The translations under genes and the position numbers were made by a program. Below are positions 18,436-27,043 of a DNA stretch of 64,000 bases, in pieces (the first letter of the stretch is position 1; the number at the start of each line of letters is the position of its first letter). A model generated the notes under the pieces. It was not told the origin of the DNA. It ran no database searches and saw only the letters and a list, made by a program, of their open reading frames with translations. The stretch lies in the NCBI GenBank assembly GCA_963734595.1, contig CAVTHV010000018.1:278008-342007 (forward strand). Direction: 5' to 3'. The stretch is from CAKKQX01 sp963734595 (GTDB lineage Bacteria > Pseudomonadota > Gammaproteobacteria > Burkholderiales > SG8-41).

Positions 18436-19608
18436 ATGAACAATAAAACACTGCACCTTGCGCGCCGCATGCGCGACATCGAGCCGTTCCACGTCATGGA
18501 GCTGCTGGCGCGCGCCCGCGAACTCGAAGCGCAGGGCCGCTCCATCGTGCACATGGAAATCGGCGAGCCGGACTTTCCGACGCCGCAGCCGATCTGCGAC
18601 GCCGGCATCCGCGCGCTGCAGAAGGGCGAGCTGTTCTACACGCCCGCGCTGGGCCTGCCGCAGCTGCGCGAGGCGATCGCCGGTTTCTACCAGTCGCGCT
18701 ACGGCGTCGCGGTCGCTCCTTCCCGCATCATCGTCACTTCGGGCGCCTCGGGCGCGCTGCTGCTCGCGATCGCGGCGCTGGTCGATCCCGGCGACCAGGT
18801 GCTGCTGGCCGATCCCGGCTATCCGTGCAACCGCCATTTCGTGCGCCTGATGGAGGGCGATCCGGTCGGCATCGCGGTCGGCGCCGACAGCCGTTACCAG
18901 TTGAACCCCGAGCTGCTCGAGCAGCATTGGGGCGAGCGCACCGTCGCGGCGCTGGTCGCCTCGCCGTCGAACCCGACCGGCACGCTGATCGCGGCGGAAC
19001 AGCTGAAAGCGATGGCGGCATTCACGGCGCGGCGCGGCGGCACGCTGATCGTCGACGAGATCTACCACGGCCTGGTCTACGACGGGGTCGCCACGACCGC
19101 GCTGGCGCTGTCGGACAATGTGTTCGTCATCAACAGCTTCTCGAAGTACTTCCAGATGACCGGGTGGCGGCTGGGCTGGATGGTGGCGCCCGAGGCATAC
19201 GTGCGCGACATCGACAAGCTGTCGCAGAACATCTATCTCTCGGCGCCGACGCCGTCGCAATATGCGGCGCTCGCGGCGTTCGCGCCGGAAACGCTCGCGA
19301 TACTCGAAGCGCGCCGCGATGAATTCCGGGCGCGGCGCGATTACCTGGTGCCGGCGCTGCGCCAGCTCGGCTTCGACATCCCGCACACGCCGGAAGGCGC
19401 GTTCTACATCTACGCCGGCTGCGGCTCGCTGGCCCCGGACAGCTTCGCCTTCGCGCACGACCTGCTGGAGAAGGCGGGCGTGGCGATCACGCCCGGCATC
19501 GATTTCGGCGCGAATGCGCCGGAGCGCCACGTGCGCTTCGCCTACACGCGGCCCGTCGCGGAGCTCGCGGAGGGCGTGCGCCGCATCGCGGCTTTCCTTG
19601 GCCGTTAG
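18436..19608 (+). CDS. Class I/II pyridoxal-phosphate aminotransferase
   Basis: A 390-residue fold-type I aminotransferase. The PLP-lysine is in NSFSKYFQMTGWRLGW (about residue 237). Substrate and cofactor elements include MEIGEPDFPTP, PSNPTGT, IVDEIYHGLVYD and the C-terminal arginine in RFAYTRP. It resembles the AspC/AlaT-like group; the amino acid used cannot be decided. Start ATG 18436 is supported by the conserved N-terminus LARRMRDIEPFHVMELL. Confidence 0.93.
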   Translation: MNNKTLHLARRMRDIEPFHVMELLARARELEAQGRSIVHMEIGEPDFPTPQPICDAGIRALQKGELFYTPALGLPQLREAIAGFYQSRYGVAVAPSRIIVTSGASGALLLAIAALVDPGDQVLLADPGYPCNRHFVRLMEGDPVGIAVGADSRYQLNPELLEQHWGERTVAALVASPSNPTGTLIAAEQLKAMAAFTARRGGTLIVDEIYHGLVYDGVATTALALSDNVFVINSFSKYFQMTGWRLGWMVAPEAYVRDIDKLSQNIYLSAPTPSQYAALAAFAPETLAILEARRDEFRARRDYLVPALRQLGFDIPHTPEGAFYIYAGCGSLAPDSFAFAHDLLEKAGVAITPGIDFGANAPERHVRFAYTRPVAELAEGVRRIAAFLGR

Positions 19609-19617
19609 TTAAGAGTC

Positions 19618-19835
19618 GAAGAACAAAAAAGCGATGACACAAAGGACACAAAGGATCACAGAGGAACGAGACAAGAAACACAGGGAAAATTAAATAAACC
19701 GCGTTCTTTGCAGATCCGGCGCCGATCGCAAGATGTCTGGTTATCCATTCAGAACACGACCGTCATATATTGATCCGTTATTCCTTTGCGTGTCCTCTGT
19801 GTCCTTTGCGTCCTTCGCGTTTATGCTGTTGAACT
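19618..19835. repeat. R1 inverted-repeat element
   Basis: A left arm of ACACAAAGGACACAAAGG units (19636-19665) faces CTCTGTGTCCTTTGCGTCC (19795-19815). The pair lies between the convergent aminotransferase and TSUP genes, with its right arm running into the end of the TSUP gene. Confidence 0.7.
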
Positions 19836-19836
19836 T

Positions 19837-20574
19837 TTAAACCGACAGCGCCCGCAGCAGCAGCGAAAACCCGCTCGCGATCAGCAGCCCCCCGATGATC
19901 CGCACCACCGTGTCGCGCGGCAGGTTCAGATGCAGCCGGTGCCCGAGGTACAGTCCTAAAAACATCACCGGCAACAGGCATGCGGCGGTCAGCAGCACGT
20001 CCCAGGAAAACAGACCGGCCACGGCATACAGCGCGGTGCGTCCTATGGTGGTGAACATGAAGATCACCGGCACCGTGGCGCGGACCTGATCCGGCGTCGA
20101 GCCGCGTCCCGCCAGATACATCACGTAAATCGGCCCGCCGACGCCGAACAGCGCGGAGCTGATGCCCGCCGCCAGCCCGATCGGCGCGGTCGCCCAGCGC
20201 GCGACGCGGATCCCCGAATCGCGCTTCAGCGCATAGAGCGTGCCGTAGAACAGCGCGAACAGGCCCAGGCAGGCGAGCAGGATGTTGCCGGGCAGGTGAA
20301 TCAGCAGGAAAACGCCGGCGACCATGCCGGCCACCATGAACGGCAGCAGCGGCACGAGTTCGCGCGTGTTCACGTCCGCCCGCAGCTTGATGCCCATGCT
20401 GAATGCGCCCACGCAATCGAGCACGACCACCACCGGCAGCACGAATTTGAGCGGATAGAGGTGCGCGAGCAGCGGGATCGAGACCAGCGTCGAGCCGAAA
20501 CCCGCGATGCCGAAAATGATGTAGGCGAGCACCACGATCAGCGGCGCGAACACGAGGATGACGAGACTGGGCAT
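19837..20574 (-). CDS. TSUP/TauE-SafE family membrane transporter
   Basis: A 245-residue inner-membrane permease with about eight hydrophobic helices. The family pattern is visible as FGIAGFGSTLVSIPLL in the first repeat and GISSALFGVGGPIYVMYLAG in the second. The family exports or takes up organosulfonates or sulfite. Start ATG 20574 (MPSLVILVF) is chosen because a longer reading adds no hydrophobic or conserved sequence. It is divergent from the dehydrogenase at 20663. Confidence 0.9.
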   Translation of the reverse strand: MPSLVILVFAPLIVVLAYIIFGIAGFGSTLVSIPLLAHLYPLKFVLPVVVVLDCVGAFSMGIKLRADVNTRELVPLLPFMVAGMVAGVFLLIHLPGNILLACLGLFALFYGTLYALKRDSGIRVARWATAPIGLAAGISSALFGVGGPIYVMYLAGRGSTPDQVRATVPVIFMFTTIGRTALYAVAGLFSWDVLLTAACLLPVMFLGLYLGHRLHLNLPRDTVVRIIGGLLIASGFSLLLRALSV

Positions 20575-20662
20575 TGCCGGAAATTGTCGTTGTGGACCCG
20601 GCAGTATAACGGAAGCGGTTAGAATATCGCTTCGCCAGTTCACCCTTTCCCGGAGTCAGGAA

Positions 20663-21598
20663 ATGCCCGAAACAGGAGACACCATCGCCGTCATCGGCGG
20701 CGGTACCATGGGCGCGGACATCGCCGCGAGCTTCGCCGCCTGCGGCTGGACCGCCCATATCGTGAACCCGCAGGACCGCATGCGCGAGACGCTGCCCGCC
20801 CGGATCGAAGCCGCGATGCGCAAGCTGGGCAAGCCGTACCGGGAGACGGATTTCCCGCTGCATGACGGGCTGGCCACGCTGCCGTGGGCGAAAATCGACA
20901 TCGTGATCGAAGCGGCGCCCGAGCGTCTCGACGTCAAGCAGCAACTGTTCGCGGAACTCGAGCGGCTCGCCCGCGCCGACGCGCCGCTGTGCAGCAACTC
21001 TTCGGCGATTCCCATCGGCCACATCGGCGCCGGCCTCAAGACGCAGAACCGCATGGTCGGCACGCATTACTTCATGCCCGCGCACCTGGTGCCGGCGGTC
21101 GAAGTGGTGCGCTCGAAACACACCGACGTGGCGGTGGCGGACCGCGTCAGCGCGATTCTCAAGAGCGTCGGCAAGGTGCCGGTGCGCGTCAATCTCGACA
21201 TTCCGGGCTTTCTCGCCAACCGCATGCAGCACGCGCTGTCGCGCGAGGCGTTGTCGCTGGTCGAGCGCGGCATCGCGACGCCGGAAGACGTCGACAATGC
21301 CGTGCGCTACGGCTTCGGTTTCCGTTACATCGCCGCCGGACCGCTGCTGCAGCGCGACCACGCGGGCCTCGACGTGCATTGCGCCGCGGCTGCGACCATC
21401 TATCCCGACCTGTGCAACAGCGCGACGCCGAGCCCCGCCATGGCCGACCGCGTCAAGGCGGGCCACATCGGCATGAAGGCGGGGAAGGGCTTCTACGACT
21501 GGACCGGCGAGTCGATCGCGAAAGAGAAGGCGCGCTACGAAGCGGCGCTCACCGGGGCGATGGAAATCCTGAAGCGCGAGCGCGGCGATGCCGTGTAA
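20663..21598 (+). CDS. 3-hydroxyacyl-CoA dehydrogenase family protein
   Basis: A 311-residue NAD-dependent dehydrogenase. The Rossmann motif IAVIGGGTMGADIA is near the N-terminus. The catalytic region includes CSNSSAIPIG and GTHYFMPAHLVPAVEVV, and the C-terminal 3HCDH domain begins at about residue 185 (GFLANRMQHALSREALSLVE). The sequence HYFMPAHLVP, not HFFNPP, suggests a hydroxy-acid or carnitine-dehydrogenase-like member rather than classic FadB. Substrate unresolved. Confidence 0.9.
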   Translation: MPETGDTIAVIGGGTMGADIAASFAACGWTAHIVNPQDRMRETLPARIEAAMRKLGKPYRETDFPLHDGLATLPWAKIDIVIEAAPERLDVKQQLFAELERLARADAPLCSNSSAIPIGHIGAGLKTQNRMVGTHYFMPAHLVPAVEVVRSKHTDVAVADRVSAILKSVGKVPVRVNLDIPGFLANRMQHALSREALSLVERGIATPEDVDNAVRYGFGFRYIAAGPLLQRDHAGLDVHCAAAATIYPDLCNSATPSPAMADRVKAGHIGMKAGKGFYDWTGESIAKEKARYEAALTGAMEILKRERGDAV

Positions 21599-21599
21599 A

Positions 21600-21835
21600 C
21601 GCTAAAAGCATAAACGCAAAGGACACAGGAAGCCAAGATCAAAAAGAGCATTAACGCAAAGGACGCAAAGTAACGCGAAGGTTCGCAAAGGAATACATAA
21701 CCGAGAACTCTTGTCGAGACCCGTTAAGAGTTCCACACAATGAAAACAGACATTGGATTTCATTTTTCCTTGTTTTCCTTCGCGTTCCTTTGCGTACCTT
21801 TGTGTCCTTTGCGTTCATGCTTTTATTGAAGGGAT
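21600..21835. repeat. R1 inverted-repeat element
   Basis: Two forward arms (21603-21625 and 21646-21690) with AAAGCATAAACGCAAAGGAC and GCATTAACGCAAAGGACGC face a reverse arm at 21772-21830 that ends GCGTTCATGCTTTT. No gene lies in this gap. Confidence 0.8.
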
Positions 21836-21840
21836 GTAGC

Positions 21841-22482
21841 TTGACTCAACTGATACTCATACGCCACGGCGAGACGCTCTGGAACCGCCAGGGCCGCATG
21901 CAGGGCCAGCAGGACAGTCCGCTCACCGAGGTCGGCGAGCGCCAGGCGCGCCGGCTCGGCCGGCGGCTGGCGAGCATCGCATTCGACACGCTTTACAGCA
22001 GCGATCTCGGGCGCGCGCACCAGACCGCATGCCGCGTGGCCGAGGTCACCGGGCACGCGATCACCGTCGACGAGCGCCTGCGCGAGCGTCATTTCGGCGT
22101 GTTCGAGGGACTGACGTCAGACGAACTGCAGGCCCGCTATTCAGCCGAATACGAGCGTTTCAGGAGCCGCGATGCGGATTACGTCGTGCCCGGCGGCGAG
22201 AGCGCGCAGCAGTTTCGCGCGCGCACCATCGCTTGCCTGCGCGAGATCGCCGAGCGCCATGCCGGCGGCACGGTGGCCGTGGTCACGCACGGACTCGTGC
22301 TCGATACGGCGTATCGCGCGGCCTATGCGCTCGCGCCCGCCGCGCCGCGCCCCGTCCCGTTGCTCAATGCGAGCCTCAACATTTTCCGCTATGCCGGCGG
22401 ACGCTGGCATTGCGAGACATGGGGCGACGTGGACCACCTGCAGGAGGAATCCGTCACGCGCTTCGAAGGCCGCGGCGTCTAG
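21841..22482 (+). CDS. Histidine phosphatase family protein (GpmB/CobC-like)
   Basis: A 213-residue phosphatase of the phosphoglycerate-mutase-like superfamily. The catalytic histidine is in LILIRHGETLWNR, the acid is in LRERHFGVFEGLTSDE and the second histidine is in VAVVTHGLVLD. I choose TTG 21841 because upstream in-frame sequence is R1 repeat and GAAGGGA precedes the TTG. The next gene starts 3 bases after its stop, so the two are co-transcribed. Substrate unknown. Confidence 0.9.
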   Translation: MTQLILIRHGETLWNRQGRMQGQQDSPLTEVGERQARRLGRRLASIAFDTLYSSDLGRAHQTACRVAEVTGHAITVDERLRERHFGVFEGLTSDELQARYSAEYERFRSRDADYVVPGGESAQQFRARTIACLREIAERHAGGTVAVVTHGLVLDTAYRAAYALAPAAPRPVPLLNASLNIFRYAGGRWHCETWGDVDHLQEESVTRFEGRGV

Positions 22483-22485
22483 TCC

Positions 22486-23133
22486 ATGAGCAAACAGGAA
22501 ACGGTGGTTGTGGTGCACGGCCTGTGGATGCACGGCGTGGTGATGACGCTGGTGCGGCGGCGCATCGAACGCTGCGGCTACCGGGCGCTGAGCTACTCGT
22601 ATCCGTCGATGGCACTCACGCTCACCGAGAACGCCGCGCGGCTGGCGCAATTCTGCCGCGACATTTGCCTCGACAGCGGCGCATCGCGATTGCATTTCGT
22701 CGGCCACAGCCTCGGCGGGCCGGTGATACTCAGGATGCTGGAGGGCGCGGCGGACCTGGATATCGGGCGCATCGTGCTTGTCGGGCCGCCGATCCTCGGC
22801 AGTTTCGCTGCGGAGCGCTTTGCGCGGCTGCCGGGAGGCCGGAAAGCCCTCGGCCACAGCATTCCCGAGTGGCTGGAAAGCGCTCCGCCGTCAGGCCTCG
22901 GGCGCTACGAGATCGGCGTTATCGCCGGCGATGCCCATATCGGACTCGGCACGCTGATTGTGCCGGCGCTGCCCCGCCCGAACGACAGCGTGGTCAGCGT
23001 GGCCGAGACCCGGCTGCCGGGCGCGAGCGATCACATCGTGCTCAACGTCAGCCATACCGCAATGCTGGTTTCGGCCGCCGTCGCCCGGCAGATCTGCGAA
23101 TTTCTGGAGCACGGAGCGTTCAAAAGAGACTAG
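22486..23133 (+). CDS. Alpha/beta hydrolase (lipase-like)
   Basis: A 215-residue serine hydrolase. The nucleophile elbow GHSLGG is at residues 73-78 (Ser75), the oxyanion region is VVVHGLWMHG, and a catalytic histidine is likely in NVSHTAML near the C-terminus. It has no signal peptide, so it acts in the cytoplasm. The gene is coupled to the phosphatase upstream. Confidence 0.88.
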   Translation: MSKQETVVVVHGLWMHGVVMTLVRRRIERCGYRALSYSYPSMALTLTENAARLAQFCRDICLDSGASRLHFVGHSLGGPVILRMLEGAADLDIGRIVLVGPPILGSFAAERFARLPGGRKALGHSIPEWLESAPPSGLGRYEIGVIAGDAHIGLGTLIVPALPRPNDSVVSVAETRLPGASDHIVLNVSHTAMLVSAAVARQICEFLEHGAFKRD

Positions 23134-23135
23134 GG

Positions 23136-23375
23136 ACTAGGGATGAAGGATGAGGGATGAGGGAAAGCGGGGAATGGGGATGAGTAATGGGAATTAAGTG
23201 ATTGAGTGATTCGTAAATCGTGAATCGTCAATCGTGAGTCGTGAGAGGTTAATTTAATTTTGTTTTTCCTCTGTGTCCTTTGTGTCCTTCGTGTCTCTGC
23301 TTTGCGGTTTTTGATCGGGTTACCTTTGCGAACCTTCGCGGACCTTCGCGTCCTTTGCGTTCATGCTTTTGATCG
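23136..23375. repeat. R2 block followed by R1 reverse arms
   Basis: This 350-base gap has no gene. Positions 23136-23245 hold R2 sequence (GGATGAGGGATGAGGG and AATCGTGAATCGTCAATCGT, both 7-bp periods). Positions 23260-23372 hold two R1 reverse arms (CCTCTGTGTCCTTTGTGTCC and CCTTTGCGTTCATGCTTTT) without a facing forward arm. Confidence 0.75.
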
Positions 23376-23483
23376 TCCTAGCGGTTCAAAAATCCGGGAA
23401 TGGGAACAACACGGATGAGAGCCCTGAAGGATGCGTTTCACTTGATGAGGGAACAAGGGCGGTGATGAATGGTCGATAAATAG

Positions 23484-24557
23484 ATGAAATCCGCTCTCCG
23501 TATCATCGCCGTCGCGATGCTGCTGACGCTCGCCGGCTGCGCCGATCTCGGCTATTACATGCAGTCGATGGACGGGCAGTTCGACGTCTGGAACCGCGAG
23601 CGTCCGATCGGCGACGTCATCGCCGACCCGGCGACGCCGGCCGCACTCCGGGAAAAACTCGAAGGCGTGCAGCGCATCCGCGAATTCGCAAGCCGCGAGC
23701 TGGGACTGCCGGACAACGCGAGCTACCGGCGCTATGCCGATCTCGGGCGGCCGTTCGTGGTATGGAACGTGTTTGCGGCGCCGGAGTTTTCCACCAAACC
23801 GGTGCGGTGGTGCTTTCCCGTTGCGGGCTGCGTCGGCTATCGCGGCTATTTCGACAAAGCCGAGGCCGATCGTTTCTCTGCCGATCTCGCTGCAGGGGGT
23901 GACGACGTGTACGTGGACGGCGTGCCGGCTTACTCGACGCTTGGCTATTTCGACGACCCGGTGCTCAATACCTTCATTCACTATCCCGATGCCCGGTTGG
24001 CGCAGCTGATTTTCCATGAACTCGCCCACCAGGTGGTTTATGTGCGCGACGATTCCGTGTTCAACGAGTCCTTCGCGGTCACGGTCGAGCGCGAGGGCGT
24101 CAGGCGCTGGCTCGAGCGTTATGGCGGCGCACACGACAAAGCCACCTACGAGCGCATGCGCCAGTACCGCGAGGGTTTTATCCGGCTCGTCCAGGATTAT
24201 CGCGAGCGGCTCGACGCGCTCTATGCCAGCGGGCTGGCGCCGCAGGAGATGCGCGAACGCAAGCGGGAGCTGTTCGACGCGATGACCCGGGATTACGGCA
24301 AACTCAAGGCGGGCTGGAACGGATTCGGAGGCTACGACCGGTGGTTCGCGCAACGGCCCAACAACGCGCAGATTGCCTCAGTCACGATCTATACCCAGAT
24401 GGTGCCGGAATTCCAGGCCTTGCTCGAAAGGGAGGGCCGGGATTTGCCGCGGTTTTACGCCGCGGTCAGGGAGCTTGCCGGGCTGGACAAACAGGAACGA
24501 ACCCGCAGGCTGGACAGCCTGCTTGCGCCGGCCGCCGTTTCCGGCGCCGGACCATAG
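23484..24557 (+). CDS. Predicted zinc aminopeptidase, lipoprotein (COG4324 type)
   Basis: A 357-residue protein with a lipoprotein signal whose lipobox is LAGC (Cys19). The metal motif HELAHQ is at residues 178-183, and NESFAVTVEREG follows with the likely third ligand. This matches the family annotated as predicted aminopeptidase (Pfam Aminopep). It probably sits in the periplasm attached to a membrane. Substrate unknown. Confidence 0.9.
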   Translation: MKSALRIIAVAMLLTLAGCADLGYYMQSMDGQFDVWNRERPIGDVIADPATPAALREKLEGVQRIREFASRELGLPDNASYRRYADLGRPFVVWNVFAAPEFSTKPVRWCFPVAGCVGYRGYFDKAEADRFSADLAAGGDDVYVDGVPAYSTLGYFDDPVLNTFIHYPDARLAQLIFHELAHQVVYVRDDSVFNESFAVTVEREGVRRWLERYGGAHDKATYERMRQYREGFIRLVQDYRERLDALYASGLAPQEMRERKRELFDAMTRDYGKLKAGWNGFGGYDRWFAQRPNNAQIASVTIYTQMVPEFQALLEREGRDLPRFYAAVRELAGLDKQERTRRLDSLLAPAAVSGAGP

Positions 24558-24611
24558 CGCCGGCGCGGTATAATTTCCCTAAGAGCGCATTTCAAGAAGA
24601 CCAGGACAGAC

Positions 24612-24775
24612 GAAGCCACAGAGAGCACAGAGTTTTCTTTTCAATACCGGGTGCACGGAGAGAATCAAAACACTTATTTAAAACAACCGGATACGAAACA
24701 GGTCCCGTTGCCGGTTTTTCCTCTGTGTTCTCTGTGATCTCCGTGGCTAATTCATTTTGTTACGGGCTCTAAGCC
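24612..24775. repeat. R1-type inverted repeat (CACAGAG arms)
   Basis: GCCACAGAGAGCACAGAG (24615-24632) faces CTCTGTGTTCTCTGTGATC (24721-24739) and GTGGC. Same variant as the element at 1127. It lies between the aminopeptidase and PEBP genes. Confidence 0.7.
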
Positions 24776-24792
24776 GGCACAGGAGCACGACC

Positions 24793-25422
24793 ATGAAACT
24801 GACGAGCACGAGTTTCGGCAACAACCAGCGCATCCCGGCGGAATTCGCCTTCTGCGCGCCCGATCCGAAAACCCATGTCACGCTGTCCAAGAACCGCAAT
24901 CCCGAATTGTCGTGGAGCGATCTGCCGGCCGGCACGCTATCGCTCGCTCTGATCTGCCACGACCCCGATGTGCCGTCCCGGCCCGACGACGTCAACCAGG
25001 AGGGGCGCAGCGTTCCGGCGTCGTTGCCGCGGATCGATTTCTATCACTGGCTGCTGGTGGATCTCGATCCCAAATCCGCGTCGCTCAAGGCCGGTGAATT
25101 TTCCGACGGCGTCACCACGCGCGGCAAGGGCGGACCTTCCGGCCCGCGCGGCACCCGCCAGGGCATCAACGATTACAGCGCATGGTTCGGCGGCGACAAG
25201 GACATGTCCGGCGATTATTTCGGCTACGACGGCCCGTGCCCGCCGTGGAACGACACCATCCCGCATCATTACGTGTTCACGCTTTACGCGCTCGATGTGC
25301 CGGGTTGTCCGGTGAGCGGCAGGTTCAGGGGCGCAGACGTGCTTGCCGCGATCAAGGGTCATGTGCTGGGCCAGGCCAGCATCACCGGCGTCTACAGCCT
25401 GAACCCCGACGTTAAAATTTGA
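24793..25422 (+). CDS. YbhB/YbcL family Raf kinase inhibitor-like (PEBP) protein
   Basis: A 209-residue phosphatidylethanolamine-binding-protein fold. The ligand-pocket motifs are LICHDPDVPSRP and the central FYHWLLVDLDP histidine segment; GGYGGPCPP of typical members is here FGYDGPCPPWND. Start ATG 24793 gives MKLTSTSFG, the normal beginning. Cytoplasmic; biological role in bacteria is unclear. Confidence 0.93.
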   Translation: MKLTSTSFGNNQRIPAEFAFCAPDPKTHVTLSKNRNPELSWSDLPAGTLSLALICHDPDVPSRPDDVNQEGRSVPASLPRIDFYHWLLVDLDPKSASLKAGEFSDGVTTRGKGGPSGPRGTRQGINDYSAWFGGDKDMSGDYFGYDGPCPPWNDTIPHHYVFTLYALDVPGCPVSGRFRGADVLAAIKGHVLGQASITGVYSLNPDVKI

Positions 25423-25489
25423 ACCTCTTTCCGCGCCACTAACGCCGGTTGGCGCCGGCCTTAGCCGCTTGTAAAAGGCAATTCCCTCC

Positions 25490-26693
25490 ATGAAGGTCAT
25501 GGTCACGCCGCTTACCTCCGCGCCGGTCGCAGCCCGGCCGGTGGAAATCGTGGAGCGCAAGGGCACCGGCCATCCGGACACCATCTGCGATGCGCTGGCG
25601 GAGGAACTCAGCATCGCGCTGTCGAAGTTCTACCTCGAGCGCTGCGGCCTCATCCTGCATCACAACGTCGACAAGGCACTGCTGTGGGGCGGCGCGGCGC
25701 GCGCCGGCTTCGGCGGCGGCGAGGTGCTGCAGCCGATCGAACTGTTTCTCGCCGGACGCGCGACGCGCGAATTCCGCGGCATCGAGGTGCCGCTCGAGGA
25801 AATCGCGGTCGAGTCGACGCGGCGCTGGCTGAAAAACAACCTGCGGGCGCTCGACGCCGAGCGCCATGTCCGCATCCATTGCCTGCTGCGGCCCAGTTCC
25901 GCCGCGCTCGTCGACCTGTTCCTGCGCCAGCGCGAAAGCGGCGTCGTGCTCGCCAACGACACGTCCTGCGGCGTCGGCTATGCGCCGCTCGATGCGCTCG
26001 AGACGCATGGTGCTGCGCGTCGAGCGCCACCTGAATTCGGCCGCGGCGCGCAGCGCCTGTCCCGCCATCGGCGAGGACATCAAGGTGATGGGGGTGCGCA
26101 CCGGCGAGACGTTCCATCTCACCGTCGCCTGCGCCTTCATCGCGGCAGAGGTGAGGGACATGGCCGCGTACCAGGCGCACAAGGCGCGGGTGCGGGCGCT
26201 CGCGCTCGATGCGGCGCGCACGATCAGCAAGGCGCCGGTCGACGTGATGGTCAATGCCGCCGACGGCGACACCGAGGACAGCGTCTACCTCACCGTCACC
26301 GGCACCTCGGCCGAGGCCGGCGACGACGGCGAGGTGGGGCGCGGCAACCGCGTCAACGGCCTGATCACGCCGTGCCGCCCGATGAGCATGGAGGCGGCGG
26401 CGGGCAAAAACCCGGTGAGCCACGTCGGCAAGCTCTATCACCTGGTTGCGGGGCGGATCACGCACCAGCTCGTCGCCGAGATTGCGGAGATCACCGAGGC
26501 GCAATGCCTGCTGGTGAGCGCCATCGGCCACCCGGTCGATCAGCCGCAGATCGCGGAGGTGAAGGTGCGCCTGACGGAGGTGCGTGCGCTCGGCGCGGTC
26601 GAGCCGCGCGTCGCGGCGGTGGTGCGCGACAACCTCGCAGGCATCAACTTACTGTGGCGGGAAGTGGTGGCCGGCAAGCAGCCGGTGTGGTGA
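25490..26693 (+). CDS. Archaeal-type S-adenosylmethionine synthetase, one frameshift
   Basis: Makes S-adenosylmethionine from methionine and ATP. The protein (about 400 residues) is of the archaeal type (AdoMet_Synthase family), not the usual bacterial MetK. It opens with PVEIVERKGTGHPDTICDALAEE and has SGVVLANDTSCGVGYAPLD, GEDIKVMGVRTG, DGDTEDSVYLTVTGTSAEAGDDG and VNGLITPCRPMSMEA. One shift near 26005 divides it. ATG 25490 follows TCCCTCC, with no strong ribosome site. Whether a normal metK exists elsewhere in this genome is unknown. Confidence 0.9.
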
Positions 26694-26707
26694 GTCCCGC
26701 TAACGCC

Positions 26708-27043
26708 CCGTCAAAAGCATTAACGCGAAGGACGCAAAATTAAAAAGAGCATGAACGCGAAGGACGCGAAGGTTCGCAAAGGAATGCAAGATCATGAATT
26801 CAAATCGAGAATCATCGAATCAGTAACACCGATCAAAGGAAATGTCGGGTTGTCGCTATCTTTTATTTGATTTTCCTTCGCGTTACTTCGCGTCCTTCGC
26901 GTCCAAGATTTTTTTGTTCTGTGCCGTTAGCTGCGTCCGAATATCCATACAGAGCCGCAAATTATCTAAGCCGGATCTTTGATAAGTCCTGCCCCGGCTT
27001 TCCTTTGCGCACCTTCGCGGACCTTTGCGTTAATGCTTTTGAA
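26708..27043. repeat. R1 inverted-repeat element with conserved core
   Basis: No gene lies in this gap. Forward arms at 26715-26735 and 26748-26785 (GCATGAACGCGAAGGACGC) face reverse arms at 26870-26910 and 27000-27040 (ending TTTGCGTTAATGCTTTTGAA). Between the reverse arms, 26943-26995 on the minus strand carries the core GGACTTATCAAAGATCCGG and GATAATTTGCGGCTCTGT. The outer arm reaches the end of the phaC gene. Confidence 0.8.
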
